A stretch of 64,000 nt of DNA, taken from Bryobacterales bacterium. GTDB taxonomy: Bacteria > Acidobacteriota > Terriglobia > Bryobacterales > Bryobacteraceae. The notes under the pieces are model-generated. The model was not told the origin of the DNA. It ran no database searches and saw only the letters and a list, made by a program, of their open reading frames with translations. Below, in pieces: positions 54,928 through 63,045 of the stretch (position 1 is the first letter of the stretch; each line of letters begins with the position of its first letter). Both the position numbers and the translations under genes were made by a program. Location of the stretch: the NCBI GenBank assembly GCA_003167495.1, contig PMSX01000329.1, forward strand, positions 20,430 to 84,429. The letters are read 5' to 3'.

Positions 54928-55869
54928 CTATTCTTTCCAAAACGGCCAAGCCGCTCCGATGAGTGTGGCGTTCGGGCCCAAAAACGCACGCGAGATCTTG
55001 GTCTCGGAGCGCGCTCGTTCGCTCGCTACTGCGCGAAAACTTTCCCTTAAAGGATTCATGACGAAATCGCCTGCCGAGGATAATCCACCGGCTATAGCAA
55101 CTTCATCTGGAAAGAAGATGTGAGCTAACGACGCGACGGCAACTCCGAGCGCGCTGCCCGCATCGCGCAAGATTGCGATTGCGTTGTAATCGCCGCTTTC
55201 GGCGGCGCTAATCACTTCCCGCAAAGAGAGGCTCCCACCGGCTCCCGTCGCTGTCTGGTAGCGCTTTGCGAGCATGGGCGCGGAAATGATGGCCTCCACG
55301 CAGCCCCGTCCACCGCAGCTGCAGACGGGTCCGTTGCGATCGACAATCAGATGCCCAGGATCTCCCATGCAGCCGTGTGAGAAGCGCAGAAGCTCGCCCT
55401 TCACGGTCATTCCAACGCCGAGCCCAGTGCCCGCGGTCAGGCATAGGAAGCGCTCTGGAGTCTCGTTGAATCCAAAGCGGTACTCGGCCATGCAGGCGGC
55501 GTTTGAGTCGATTTCAAGCTCGATTGGCAAGGCAAACTGCTGGGCGATTCGATCCTTTAACGGAAATCGTTCAAGCCAGGGCAGATTGGGGTTGTAGTCG
55601 AGATACGTGCGCTGCGCGTTAACGAAGCCGGCTACCGCGATACCAATTCCGCGAGGTGGAGCCTCTGCTGCCGCCGCTCCGAGTGTTCGTTTTATTAGCC
55701 CGCACAGGGAGGATACAAATTGGTCGCCATCGGGCGCGGTAGGAATGGAGTCCAGGCAAGACAGCCGCCCCTCCCCGTCGAGCAAGGCTGCTTTCGTGGA
55801 CGTTCCACCGATATCAATGCAAAGAACGCTGCAGAGAACACTCGTTGGATAGGATGGATGTTCACGCAT
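54928..55869 (-). CDS. ROK-family sugar kinase
   Basis: A 313-residue kinase. It shows the phosphate-binding CIDIGGTSTKAAL, a second nucleotide segment GIGIAVAGFVN, LTAGTGLGVGM, the zinc motif CSCGGRGCVEA and FSHGCMGDPGHL with the metal histidine. The group includes glucokinases and N-acetylmannosamine kinases; the substrate is open. ATG 55869 is preceded by GGAAG and lies back to back with the ATG of the EamA gene within CATG (55867-55870). Confidence 0.9.
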   Translation of the reverse strand: MREHPSYPTSVLCSVLCIDIGGTSTKAALLDGEGRLSCLDSIPTAPDGDQFVSSLCGLIKRTLGAAAAEAPPRGIGIAVAGFVNAQRTYLDYNPNLPWLERFPLKDRIAQQFALPIELEIDSNAACMAEYRFGFNETPERFLCLTAGTGLGVGMTVKGELLRFSHGCMGDPGHLIVDRNGPVCSCGGRGCVEAIISAPMLAKRYQTATGAGGSLSLREVISAAESGDYNAIAILRDAGSALGVAVASLAHIFFPDEVAIAGGLSSAGDFVMNPLRESFRAVASERARSETKISRAFLGPNATLIGAAWPFWKE

Positions 55870-56284
55870 GAGACTTCCGCGCTGGCTCACCTACGCACTG
55901 CTTTGCATCATCGCATGGGGGACCTGGGGATTCGTGGCAAAGTTGGGAGCCGACAAGATCGCGCCCGGACCGCTGCAGATTCTGGCTACCGCCGGGACAT
56001 TTCCTTTGGCTTTGCTGGCGTTTCTTCAGCTTCGGATGCGGCTTGAGAAAGATGTTCGCGGTATCAGTTACGGAGTTCTGAATGGTTTGCTCAGCGGGAT
56101 CGGGCTGCTCGCCTATTACGCCGCGGTGAGCCGCGGGAAGGTTTCGGTTGTGGGTCCGGTCACTTCCTTGTTTCCGCTGCTTACTGTTGTTTTGGCCTTC
56201 ATTTTTCTGCGTGAACGGCTCAACCGAATGCAAATGGCCGGGGTTGCTCTATCGTTGGTGGCGATCGTGATTTTCTCACAATGA
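55868..56284 (+). CDS. Half-size EamA/DMT transporter, first subunit
   Basis: A 138-residue protein with five predicted helices and one EamA unit: LLCIIAWGTWGFVAKLGADK at the start and PVTSLFPLLTVVLAFIFLRE with the family's E/R pair. Full EamA carriers have two such units; here each is its own gene. Its last 4 bases (ATGA) overlap the second subunit, so the two are translated together and probably pair as antiparallel halves. Substrate unknown; amines and metabolites are typical. Confidence 0.85.
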   Translation: MRLPRWLTYALLCIIAWGTWGFVAKLGADKIAPGPLQILATAGTFPLALLAFLQLRMRLEKDVRGISYGVLNGLLSGIGLLAYYAAVSRGKVSVVGPVTSLFPLLTVVLAFIFLRERLNRMQMAGVALSLVAIVIFSQ

Positions 56285-56727
56285 AGACACTGGGAACAAA
56301 CACTTGGTTCTGGTATGCGCTGATCACGGTTGCGTCGTGGGGAGCAGTGGGCCTGTTGCAGAAACTCGGCACGAACCGGATTTCGTCCCGTTCCGTACTC
56401 GTGTGGCTCTTTGTAGGATTTCTGGTTCTGGTACCATTTCTGCCATTTTCCCAGTTGTCCGAACTCAGTCATGGTTTGCTATTTATTGGCATTTTGAGCG
56501 GTTTTCTCAACGGGCTTGGATCGTGGTTCCTTTTTCTATCGCTTGAGAGCGGGGCAAAGGCTTCGGTGGCGATTCCGCTCACGGGCCTGTTTCCTCTTAT
56601 AACCGTCGTGCTGGGCGTTTCGATTCTTCGCGAACGTCCCTCTTTTCTGGAATGGGTCGGCGTAGCCTGCGCTCTCTTGGGAGGCATTCTGCTGTCGAGA
56701 GAAACTGAGCCTGTTGCAGCGAGTTGA
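56281..56727 (+). CDS. Half-size EamA/DMT transporter, second subunit
   Basis: A 148-residue protein of the same family, with five helices. It begins WYALITVASWGAVGLLQKLG and ends with IPLTGLFPLITVVLGVSILR and ACALLGGILLSRE. It is related to the first half and overlaps it by ATGA. It ends 22 bases before the convergent Hsp70 gene. Confidence 0.85.
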   Translation: MKTLGTNTWFWYALITVASWGAVGLLQKLGTNRISSRSVLVWLFVGFLVLVPFLPFSQLSELSHGLLFIGILSGFLNGLGSWFLFLSLESGAKASVAIPLTGLFPLITVVLGVSILRERPSFLEWVGVACALLGGILLSRETEPVAAS

Positions 56728-56749
56728 CCTCAGGCCATGCGTTTGGAGA

Positions 56750-58330
56750 CTACCGCCCTGCCCTCGCCTTCTTCTTCCGTCCCGAAGCTTTTACCGCCTT
56801 GGCTTCCGTCGAAGACCACCGGCCAAGCTTAAACGTCCGGCGGAATCCGCTAGTCAAATTCGAAATCGTCACTGATATGGCACCACCGGAGTCACACTCA
56901 TATAGTTCTTCAATCTGCTGTTTGGCCGCCGCCTGCGAATACTCCACCGCCAACAATTTCAGCTCCGGCGTAGCCTGCAGCGCGGGGTCAAGCGGGAAAT
57001 AAATTTCGTCCCACATCGTCACTTCGCCACTTGGTCCGCCATCTTCAGTCCGGTGACTGCACTCCATAAAGCGGAAATGCGCCACATTGTGAACCGGCTT
57101 GTAAGACCGCCGAATCGCTAGCTGCGGAGCACCAACCTTAGGCAAATCGAGCCCTTTCTCAAACAGGGGATCAAACACAATGCGCGAACCGCTCTCCGCC
57201 TCGCGCCAGACGCCAAAAGACCGCGCCAGCCGTTCACTGAGCTGATAGGTTCCGGGCTGATCGGCTTGAATGGCCAACCCAATCGCCGTCGCCGACCGCG
57301 TGTAGGCTGAGCGCTGCACGCGCCGTCCGAACCTTTCGCGCAGCACGCGCGACACCAGCGGCAGTTCGCTGCCACCGCCGGTGACATACAACGCGCCAAA
57401 CTCACCTTCGTGCTTCGCCAGCAGATCTTCGGCCGCGGCAATCGTCTCTTCCACAAGCGGCTTGGCCATCTCGTAAAAGTCGGCCACCTGTACAACAACG
57501 CTGCCCCAGGCCGGGTGAATCGGTTCCAAATCAATCGAGACGCGCCGCGAATTCGGATTCAACGATTCCTTCTTCAAACGGCATTCCTCCAACAACCCGA
57601 ACCAGCCCGCCGCCGAGATTTGATCGCGCGCATCCAGGCTCACGCCCGCTTTGTCCAGCGCCAGGTCGGCCAAGATGTGATCGAAATCGTCGCCGCCAAT
57701 GGATGGAATGCCTTCCGATGCGATCACGTGGTGGACGTTTTCATCCAACTTCACCAGCGATGCGTCAAACGTGCCGCCGCCCAAGTCGTAGACCAAAATC
57801 GTTTCACTATTCGCTTTGCCCTGCCGCTGCCGGTGGCCAAATTCAATACTGGCGGCGCTGGGCTCGTTCAATATGCCAAGCACGTCGAAACCGGCCGCGC
57901 GAAACGCCTCCACCGTGAGAAAACGTTGATTGCTGTTGGAATGCGCGGGTACGCCCAACATGATTTGCAACGGTTCATCGGGAGCGAGCGATAGATTCGA
58001 CCCCTGACGCAGTTCAGCGATCAGCGCCAGGGTCAAACCTTGCAGCAGGCTGTTCAGCGGGACACGCCGGATCCCTAGATCGAGCAAGGTCAGCGGCCCC
58101 GCGTCTTCTAACAGGCGCTTGATTGATCGGACGACAGTCCACGATTCATCGCCTTGCATTTCCCAAGCCTTCCAGCCATAGCGCCGCTCGTCGCCACGAA
58201 TGGCGACTAAGGACGGATACCAATCCGGAGTGGTCCCATCAGGAGACTCGAATGAAACGAGCGGATAGTTGCCGCGATCGGCGGCGGCAACGACGATCCG
58301 ATTAGTCCCGAAGTCGATGCCAAACATCAT
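56750..58330 (-). CDS. Hsp70-family protein (orphan DnaK-like)
   Basis: A 526-residue protein. The actin-like ATPase is complete: GIDFGTNRIVV (4-14), SIKRLLED, GILNEPSAASIEF, VYDLGGGTFDASL, and YVTGGGSELPLVSRVLRERF. After about residue 380 a C-terminal domain about 145 residues long is unlike the DnaK substrate-binding domain. There are no grpE, dnaJ or heat-shock genes nearby. It probably acts on special clients. It sits alone between EamA and STAS genes; the start at 58330 is normal. Confidence 0.9.
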   Translation of the reverse strand: MMFGIDFGTNRIVVAAADRGNYPLVSFESPDGTTPDWYPSLVAIRGDERRYGWKAWEMQGDESWTVVRSIKRLLEDAGPLTLLDLGIRRVPLNSLLQGLTLALIAELRQGSNLSLAPDEPLQIMLGVPAHSNSNQRFLTVEAFRAAGFDVLGILNEPSAASIEFGHRQRQGKANSETILVYDLGGGTFDASLVKLDENVHHVIASEGIPSIGGDDFDHILADLALDKAGVSLDARDQISAAGWFGLLEECRLKKESLNPNSRRVSIDLEPIHPAWGSVVVQVADFYEMAKPLVEETIAAAEDLLAKHEGEFGALYVTGGGSELPLVSRVLRERFGRRVQRSAYTRSATAIGLAIQADQPGTYQLSERLARSFGVWREAESGSRIVFDPLFEKGLDLPKVGAPQLAIRRSYKPVHNVAHFRFMECSHRTEDGGPSGEVTMWDEIYFPLDPALQATPELKLLAVEYSQAAAKQQIEELYECDSGGAISVTISNLTSGFRRTFKLGRWSSTEAKAVKASGRKKKARAGR

Positions 58331-58423
58331 TCTTTACAGTGTAGCGGTCACGTCTTTTAGTTCCAAAATCCCTGGTGATATTACCAGCAGCGCTTGACAG
58401 CGCCCAAACATTTTGAAAGGCTC

Positions 58424-58433
58424 AGGTTAACCT
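58424..58433. promoter_or_regulatory. Palindrome upstream of STAS gene
   Basis: AGGTTAACCT is a perfect 10-bp palindrome 25 bases before ATG 58459, followed by CCTAGG sharing bases with it (58431-58436). It may be an operator; no regulator is known. Confidence 0.35.
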
Positions 58434-58458
58434 AGGATCTAGGCAAAGGAGTTCGGGT

Positions 58459-58818
58459 ATGGCACTGAGTGCAAAAACACGGCAAGTCGGCAATGTCTCA
58501 ATTGTGGATTTGAATGGCAAGATCACGCTTGGAGATAGTTCAGGCGTCTTGCGCGACGAACTAAATGCGCTGCTCGCTATGGGCCGCAAGAGCATCATCG
58601 TGAACATGGCGAACGTTTCGTACGTGGACAGCGCGGGCTTGGGTGAACTGGTTGGCAAATACACCACAGCCACAAACCAAGGCGGTTCGATTAAACTGCT
58701 TCATCTTCAAGGAAAGATGAAAGACCTGCTGCAGATCACCAAGCTGCATACGATCTTTCCAATTTTCGAAGATGAAAACGAAGCAGTCGCCAGTTTTAGC
58801 GCGGGCGCGACGGCGTAA
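58459..58818 (+). CDS. STAS-domain anti-sigma factor antagonist
   Basis: A 119-residue SpoIIAA-like protein. The phosphorylation site is S58 in VSYVDSAGLGELVG, and residues 10-25 (VGNVSIVDLNGKITLG) start the fold. Dephosphorylated, such proteins bind an anti-sigma kinase and free a sigma factor. No kinase gene is nearby. AAGGAG lies 8 bases before ATG 58459. Upstream is a perfect palindrome AGGTTAACCT (58424-58433) that may be a regulator site. Confidence 0.92.
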   Translation: MALSAKTRQVGNVSIVDLNGKITLGDSSGVLRDELNALLAMGRKSIIVNMANVSYVDSAGLGELVGKYTTATNQGGSIKLLHLQGKMKDLLQITKLHTIFPIFEDENEAVASFSAGATA

Positions 58819-58890
58819 ACGTCAGAGCGCGCTGCGATGCGGCCGGATGCGGTAATCGTTGGCATTCGGCATTCGAATCACTTTAGACAT

Positions 58891-58935
58891 CTCGAATAAG
58901 CGGGAGCGGGCGCGTTCGCCCACCCGCTTTTCGAG
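58891..58935. terminator. Bidirectional terminator hairpin
   Basis: A long stem: CTCGAA (58891-58896) pairs with TTCGAG (58930-58935), AAGCGGG (58898-58904) with CCCGCTT (58923-58929), and GGGCG (58908-58912) with CGCCC (58917-58921), with a CGTT loop. It lies 72 bases after STAS and 35 bases before the end of the biotin-carrier gene, between two convergent genes. Only a short T run follows on the plus strand. Confidence 0.75.
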
Positions 58936-58970
58936 CATGGTTGCAATCCCCGCGCGCCATGCTTCGCTTC

Positions 58971-59471
58971 TTACTCCACCACAATCAGCGTCTCACCGGC
59001 GGCCACCCTTGCGCCTTCCGCCACGTGAACCTTCGCAATCACACCAGACTTTGGCGCCTTTACCTCATTCTGCATTTTCATGGCTTCCACCACAATCAAG
59101 CCCTGGCCGGCCTCTACTCGCGCGCCGGCTTCAACCAGCAGTGTGACGATTTTCCCTGGCATCTGGGCGCGGATAACCGCCGGACCTTTGGAAGCGCAAG
59201 TGTCGGGCGGCCCTGGTCGGTCACGTGTGTCCGATACGGAAATAGAATGGCATAGTCCATCGCTGCTCACAACCTCATACGTGTCGCCGTTCGCCACTAC
59301 ATTGACCGTGAAGCTGCACGCCCCGAGCAAAATGGAGAGGACGCCTGGCCTGATTTCCTCAATCGAGGCCGAACTGGGAGCTTCACCGTCCAGCACGTAC
59401 TCCGTCAAGGGCCCGTTGGCACGCATTTCCAGCATGTGACTCTCGTTATCAACGTTAATCCGGAGTTTCAA
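58971..59471 (-). CDS. Biotin carboxyl carrier subunit with BT-like domain
   Basis: A 166-residue protein. The C-terminal 65 residues form a biotinyl domain: QMPGKIVTLLVEAGARVEAG, the biotin lysine K132 in EAMKM and APKSGVIAKVHVAEG. Residues 1-80 match the beta-barrel BT domain found in alpha chains of methylcrotonyl- or propionyl-CoA carboxylases. TTG 59471 overlaps the carboxylase stop as TTGA, with GAGG upstream on the minus strand, and is preferred to ATG 59504. Together with the carboxylase gene it equals one alpha chain in size (about 665 residues). It carries CO2 between carboxylase and a carboxyltransferase, whose gene is not here. Confidence 0.88.
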   Translation of the reverse strand: MKLRINVDNESHMLEMRANGPLTEYVLDGEAPSSASIEEIRPGVLSILLGACSFTVNVVANGDTYEVVSSDGLCHSISVSDTRDRPGPPDTCASKGPAVIRAQMPGKIVTLLVEAGARVEAGQGLIVVEAMKMQNEVKAPKSGVIAKVHVAEGARVAAGETLIVVE

Positions 59472-60967
59472 CGCAGCAGCCCTCGCCTTCCGCTCGTACG
59501 CCATTCAGAAGCCGGCTCATGGGTTCGGAGTTCCGCGGCTGCGGATTTTTGCAGTGCCATGTGCGAAGCCGCCAGCATGCCGGCACGGGAAGCACCAGCC
59601 ATCGGCTTTTCGGCTTTGAGCTGCCGCACAAACCGATCCAGAAAGCCCGTATCTAAATCGCCGGCCACCCACGCAGCGTCGCTCATCAATCGCGCAAACA
59701 AACCCAGGTTGGTTTTGACGCCCAGCACACGATATTCCGCCACGGCACGACGCATCCGCTCAATCGCAGAAGTGCGCGTATCGCTCCAAACGGTCAACTT
59801 GGCCAGCAGCGGGTCGTATTCCAGGGGCACAGTCCAACCTGCATAAACGCCGCCGTCCACCCTCACGCCCGGCCCGCTGGGCTCTTCGTAGTGTGTCAGC
59901 AGACCGGCGCTCGGGAAGAAGTTATTCGCGGGATCTTCGGCATAAAGACGGCACTCGATGGCCGATCCGTTCCAGTGAACATCTTCCTGCGCTAGCGTTA
60001 GCCGCTCCCCTGCCGCAATGCGGATTTGCCAGCGCACTATATCGATACTCGTCACCCACTCGGTGACAGGATGCTCAACTTGCAGGCGAGTGTTCATTTC
60101 CAAAAAGTAGAAATTTCCGCTTTGATCGGCCAGGAACTCCATCGTGCCGGCATTCGAATAATTCACCGCGCGTGCAATGCGTAAAGCCGCTTCGCCAATC
60201 TGCTGCCGCAGTTCAGGCTTTGCCAGCACCAGCGGCGACGGAGACTCTTCCACTACTTTTTGATGCCGCCGCTGGAGGGAACATTCGCGCTCACCCAAGT
60301 GAATCAAGTGGCCATGCTCATCGCCCAGCACTTGCACTTCAATGTGCCGCGGCCGCAGAATCAGCTTTTCCAAATAGACTTCACCCGAACCGAATGAGCG
60401 CTCTGCTTCGCCTGCCGCAGTGCGCATGGCAGCGGCCAAATCCGCTTCATGGTCCACCTGCCGCATACCCTTGCCGCCACCGCCCTCCACCGCTTTCAAA
60501 AGCACCGGATAACCCAATTCCGCCGCAATCTTGCGCGCGGCCTTTGGATCATCGACGCCCTTGTCTGTGCCGGGAACCACCGGCGCTCCAGCGGCAATGG
60601 CAACTCGCCGAGCGGACGTCTTTGAACCCATCTGCTCAATGGCGCGCCAATCGGGGCCGATGAATTTGATCTTTGCTGCGCCGCACGCTTTCGCGAACGC
60701 GGCATTTTCGCTCAGAAACCCATAACCGGGATGAATGGCCTCCGCACCCACTTGCTTAGCTGCTGCCAGGATCTTCTCTTTGACCAGATAGCTTTCGGCC
60801 GATGGCGCCGGCCCGACGCAAATGGCCTCATCCGCCATTTGCACGTGTAGCGAACGGCGGTCGGCCTCAGAGAAAATCGCGACGCTGGCAATTCGCATTT
60901 CACGCAAAGCGCGAATGATGCGAACGGCGATTTCACCACGGTTAGCGATCAAGACTTTACGGAACAA
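59468..60967 (-). CDS. Biotin carboxylase subunit (MCC/PCC alpha type)
   Basis: A 499-residue ATP-grasp enzyme that carboxylates biotin. It has FRKVLIANRGEIAVRIIRAL, HPGYGFLSENAAFA, AVEGGGGKGMRQVD, the loop ECSLQRRHQKVVEESPSP, EMNTRLQVEHPVTE and RLYAEDPANNFFPS. The end (NLGLFARLMSDAAWVAGDLD) resembles methylcrotonyl- and propionyl-CoA carboxylase alpha chains rather than the acetyl-CoA AccC. TTG 60967 is the likely start since it gives the canonical N-terminus and GGAG lies 11 bases before. A longer open frame to 61036 has a basic unlikely start. It is cotranscribed with the carrier gene. Confidence 0.92.
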   Translation of the reverse strand: MFRKVLIANRGEIAVRIIRALREMRIASVAIFSEADRRSLHVQMADEAICVGPAPSAESYLVKEKILAAAKQVGAEAIHPGYGFLSENAAFAKACGAAKIKFIGPDWRAIEQMGSKTSARRVAIAAGAPVVPGTDKGVDDPKAARKIAAELGYPVLLKAVEGGGGKGMRQVDHEADLAAAMRTAAGEAERSFGSGEVYLEKLILRPRHIEVQVLGDEHGHLIHLGERECSLQRRHQKVVEESPSPLVLAKPELRQQIGEAALRIARAVNYSNAGTMEFLADQSGNFYFLEMNTRLQVEHPVTEWVTSIDIVRWQIRIAAGERLTLAQEDVHWNGSAIECRLYAEDPANNFFPSAGLLTHYEEPSGPGVRVDGGVYAGWTVPLEYDPLLAKLTVWSDTRTSAIERMRRAVAEYRVLGVKTNLGLFARLMSDAAWVAGDLDTGFLDRFVRQLKAEKPMAGASRAGMLAASHMALQKSAAAELRTHEPASEWRTSGRRGLLR

Positions 60968-61020
60968 GGGGTAATAGACTCCGACTTTGTTGTAGCAGAT
61001 GAGGCGATTACAATGCTTGT

Positions 61021-61494
61021 ATGGGCGTTGCCTCACAGTTCGTTACGCTGGCCGATTATCAACTCGTCACAATGCAGTTGCTGCTTCTCTTAAACGAAGC
61101 GATTGACAACTAAATTCTTAGTCAACTACGATACGAGCATTATCGTCGAACCAACTGATCCTGCATCCATGCCGCGTCCAGATATTTTCGTAATGGATTG
61201 CGCTCGCTTCCGCACTGCGGCGGCTGAAGATCGTTATCCGGAAGGATCTCCCGAATTAGCAATTGAAGTTGTTTCGCCCAGCAATACAAAGAAGGAACTC
61301 TTAGAAAAGACCGAGCTTTATCTGGCTGGTGGCTCAATGGCCGTTTGGGTGGTGTATTCCAAGAAGCGCACGGTCGTTCTCTGGGAGGCCGGCGGTAAGA
61401 ATAGCGAATTCCGAGAAGGCGATTCGCTGCCGCTCCCATCCGCTCTGAGCAACGCGCGATTCAAGTCTCCGAAATATTCTCGGTTCTCGCCTGA
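61021..61494 (+). pseudogene. Uma2-family (DUF820) nuclease-like gene, decayed
   Basis: Three frames together give a Uma2 protein. The first (61021-61113) reads MGVASQFVTLADYQ and LLLLLNEAIDN before a stop. From 61103 a second frame reads KFLVNYDTSIIVEPTD, RPDIFVMDCARF, SPELAIEVVSPSNTKKELLE and YLAGGSMAVWVVYSKK, the conserved core. The end, VSEIFSVLA, is in a third frame up to the TGA at 61492-61494. About 40-60 residues between the first and second parts are missing. It lies opposite in direction to the truA and carboxylase genes and overlaps the end of truA by 34 bases. Confidence 0.75.
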
Positions 61495-62243
61495 TCGTCA
61501 GCGTATTCCACCGAAACCAAAATTAACCCGCTCGCCGGAACTCTCGGCCCCGGCCCGATTCCGCAATTTGGCTTCAAACGTGCCCGCACATCCTCGTCGT
61601 TCAAATTACCTTTGCCCACTTCCAACAACACGCCCACAATATTCCGCACCATATGCTTCAAAAAACCCGAGCCAGTCACCCTGTAAATCAGCATCGCGTC
61701 CCGCCGCTCCATTTCCGAGCGAAAGATCGTTCGCACCTTGCTGTGACCCTCGGCATCGCGATCGTCCGCCGCCGCGAACGCCGTGAAGTCGTGCTCACCT
61801 ACTAATAACGGCGCTGCCTGCATCGTGGCGCTTTCGTTCAACGGATAAGGATGGTGATACACAAAGCGCCGCACAAAGGGGGAACAAACCTCTTCGCGGT
61901 AAATCCTGAATTCATATGTCTTGCGCGCCGCATCGAATCGTGGATGGAAATCCGCGCGCACCTCACACACGTGGTTAATGCGGATCGTTTTGGGCAGCAG
62001 CCGGTTCACCGCGCGCCGGAAGTTATCCGTGGGAATGCGATTCTCAATTGACACGGCGGCCACCTGGGCAAACGCATGTACACCAGCGTCAGTACGCCCC
62101 GAGCCGGCCACATGCACCGGCCGGCCGTCCATATTGCTGATGATCTCTTCGAGGATGCCTTGAATGGTGAGTAATCCAGGCTGCACTTGCCAGCCGTGAA
62201 AATCGGTTCCGTCGTAGGCGATCTCGAAACGCAGTCTGCGCAT
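61461..62243 (-). CDS. truA: tRNA pseudouridine(38-40) synthase
   Basis: A 260-residue enzyme that makes pseudouridine at positions 38-40 of tRNAs. It shows FEIAYDGTDFHGWQVQPG, the catalytic D52 in GSGRTDAGVHA, RKTYEFRIYREE, HDFTAFAA and GSGFLKHMVRNIVGVLLEVG. It starts 10 bases after pyrE ends and so is probably in the same transcript. Its last bases overlap the Uma2 remnant on the other strand. Confidence 0.95.
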   Translation of the reverse strand: MRRLRFEIAYDGTDFHGWQVQPGLLTIQGILEEIISNMDGRPVHVAGSGRTDAGVHAFAQVAAVSIENRIPTDNFRRAVNRLLPKTIRINHVCEVRADFHPRFDAARKTYEFRIYREEVCSPFVRRFVYHHPYPLNESATMQAAPLLVGEHDFTAFAAADDRDAEGHSKVRTIFRSEMERRDAMLIYRVTGSGFLKHMVRNIVGVLLEVGKGNLNDEDVRARLKPNCGIGPGPRVPASGLILVSVEYADDQARTENISET

Positions 62244-62253
62244 GGCAGAAGTC

Positions 62254-62853
62254 TTAAGAAAGAGGTTCAGTGCGGCGTGAACCAGGCTTCACCAGCGGCA
62301 AGCCTTGCTTGCACAGCGGGCAATCTTCCGGTTGATACGCAATCACTTTAAGCGATAGCAGCGCCACCCGTGGAACGCCCACATCCGCCCGTCCGCCGCT
62401 GCGATCGATAATCGACCCGGCAGCCTTCACTTTGACACCGTAAGAATCCACAACGCGAATCACTTCCTTTGTGCTGCCGCCTGTAGTGATAACGTCTTCG
62501 ATCACCGCCACACTTTCGCCTGGCTTAATCTCAAAACCGCGCCGCAGGGCCATATCGTTCGTGGCAAGATCACGTTCCGTGAAAAGTGATCGCGCCCCTA
62601 GCGCTCTGGCAACCTCGTGGCCGATCACGATTCCACCGATAGCCGGCGCAACGACTACTTGCGGCATCTCACCCGCCATCAGCGTTTTGATTTGTTCGGC
62701 CAACTCTTGCCCGAGCCGCTCCGCGTAGGCGGGGATTGCCAACACTTTGGCACATTGCAGATACTCGCTGCTATGAAGGCCGCTGGTCAAACGGAAGTGG
62801 CCATGCAAGTAAGCTCCGGTCTCTTCGAACAGCGCCATCACGGAAGTTTCCAT
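62254..62853 (-). CDS. pyrE: Orotate phosphoribosyltransferase
   Basis: A 199-residue pyrimidine-synthesis enzyme that joins orotate to PRPP. The PRPP site VAVIEDVITTGGSTKE is at 115-130, and HFRLTSGLHSSEYLQCAK, APAIGGIVIGHEVARALGA and FTERD are also present. A C-terminal CPLCKQG pair of cysteines is common in this subgroup. It leads the minus-strand run pyrE-truA-carboxylase-carrier. PyrD, the preceding step, is at 36.7 kb. Confidence 0.95.
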   Translation of the reverse strand: METSVMALFEETGAYLHGHFRLTSGLHSSEYLQCAKVLAIPAYAERLGQELAEQIKTLMAGEMPQVVVAPAIGGIVIGHEVARALGARSLFTERDLATNDMALRRGFEIKPGESVAVIEDVITTGGSTKEVIRVVDSYGVKVKAAGSIIDRSGGRADVGVPRVALLSLKVIAYQPEDCPLCKQGLPLVKPGSRRTEPLS

Positions 62854-63045
62854 CGCCGTCAGGATACCAGTCGAAGCCCTCAGGATTTTGGAAAAACGGC
62901 AGCGTTAATCCCAGTATCGAACACCGGTTACGGCGATTCAGTACGTTACCATAGGGTTCGCGGACTAAACACGGAACTTCGGCTCCGCGTTCAGCGTCTT
63001 CGCCTAAAGTGGGTCAGTGGTCCTGGGGGTCTTAAGTAAATTCGA

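Noticed and set aside
58394-58399. TTGACA before the STAS gene as -35 box
   Set aside because: No -10 box is found at 16-19 bases. TTGAAA at 58413 with GATCTA is also poor, so no promoter was called.
62930-63040. Possible tRNA or hairpin near GGGTTCGCGGAC
   Set aside because: No cloverleaf with an acceptor stem and anticodon arm can be drawn. A short CGGAAC-TTCG-GCTCCG hairpin with a mismatch exists but is too weak to call.
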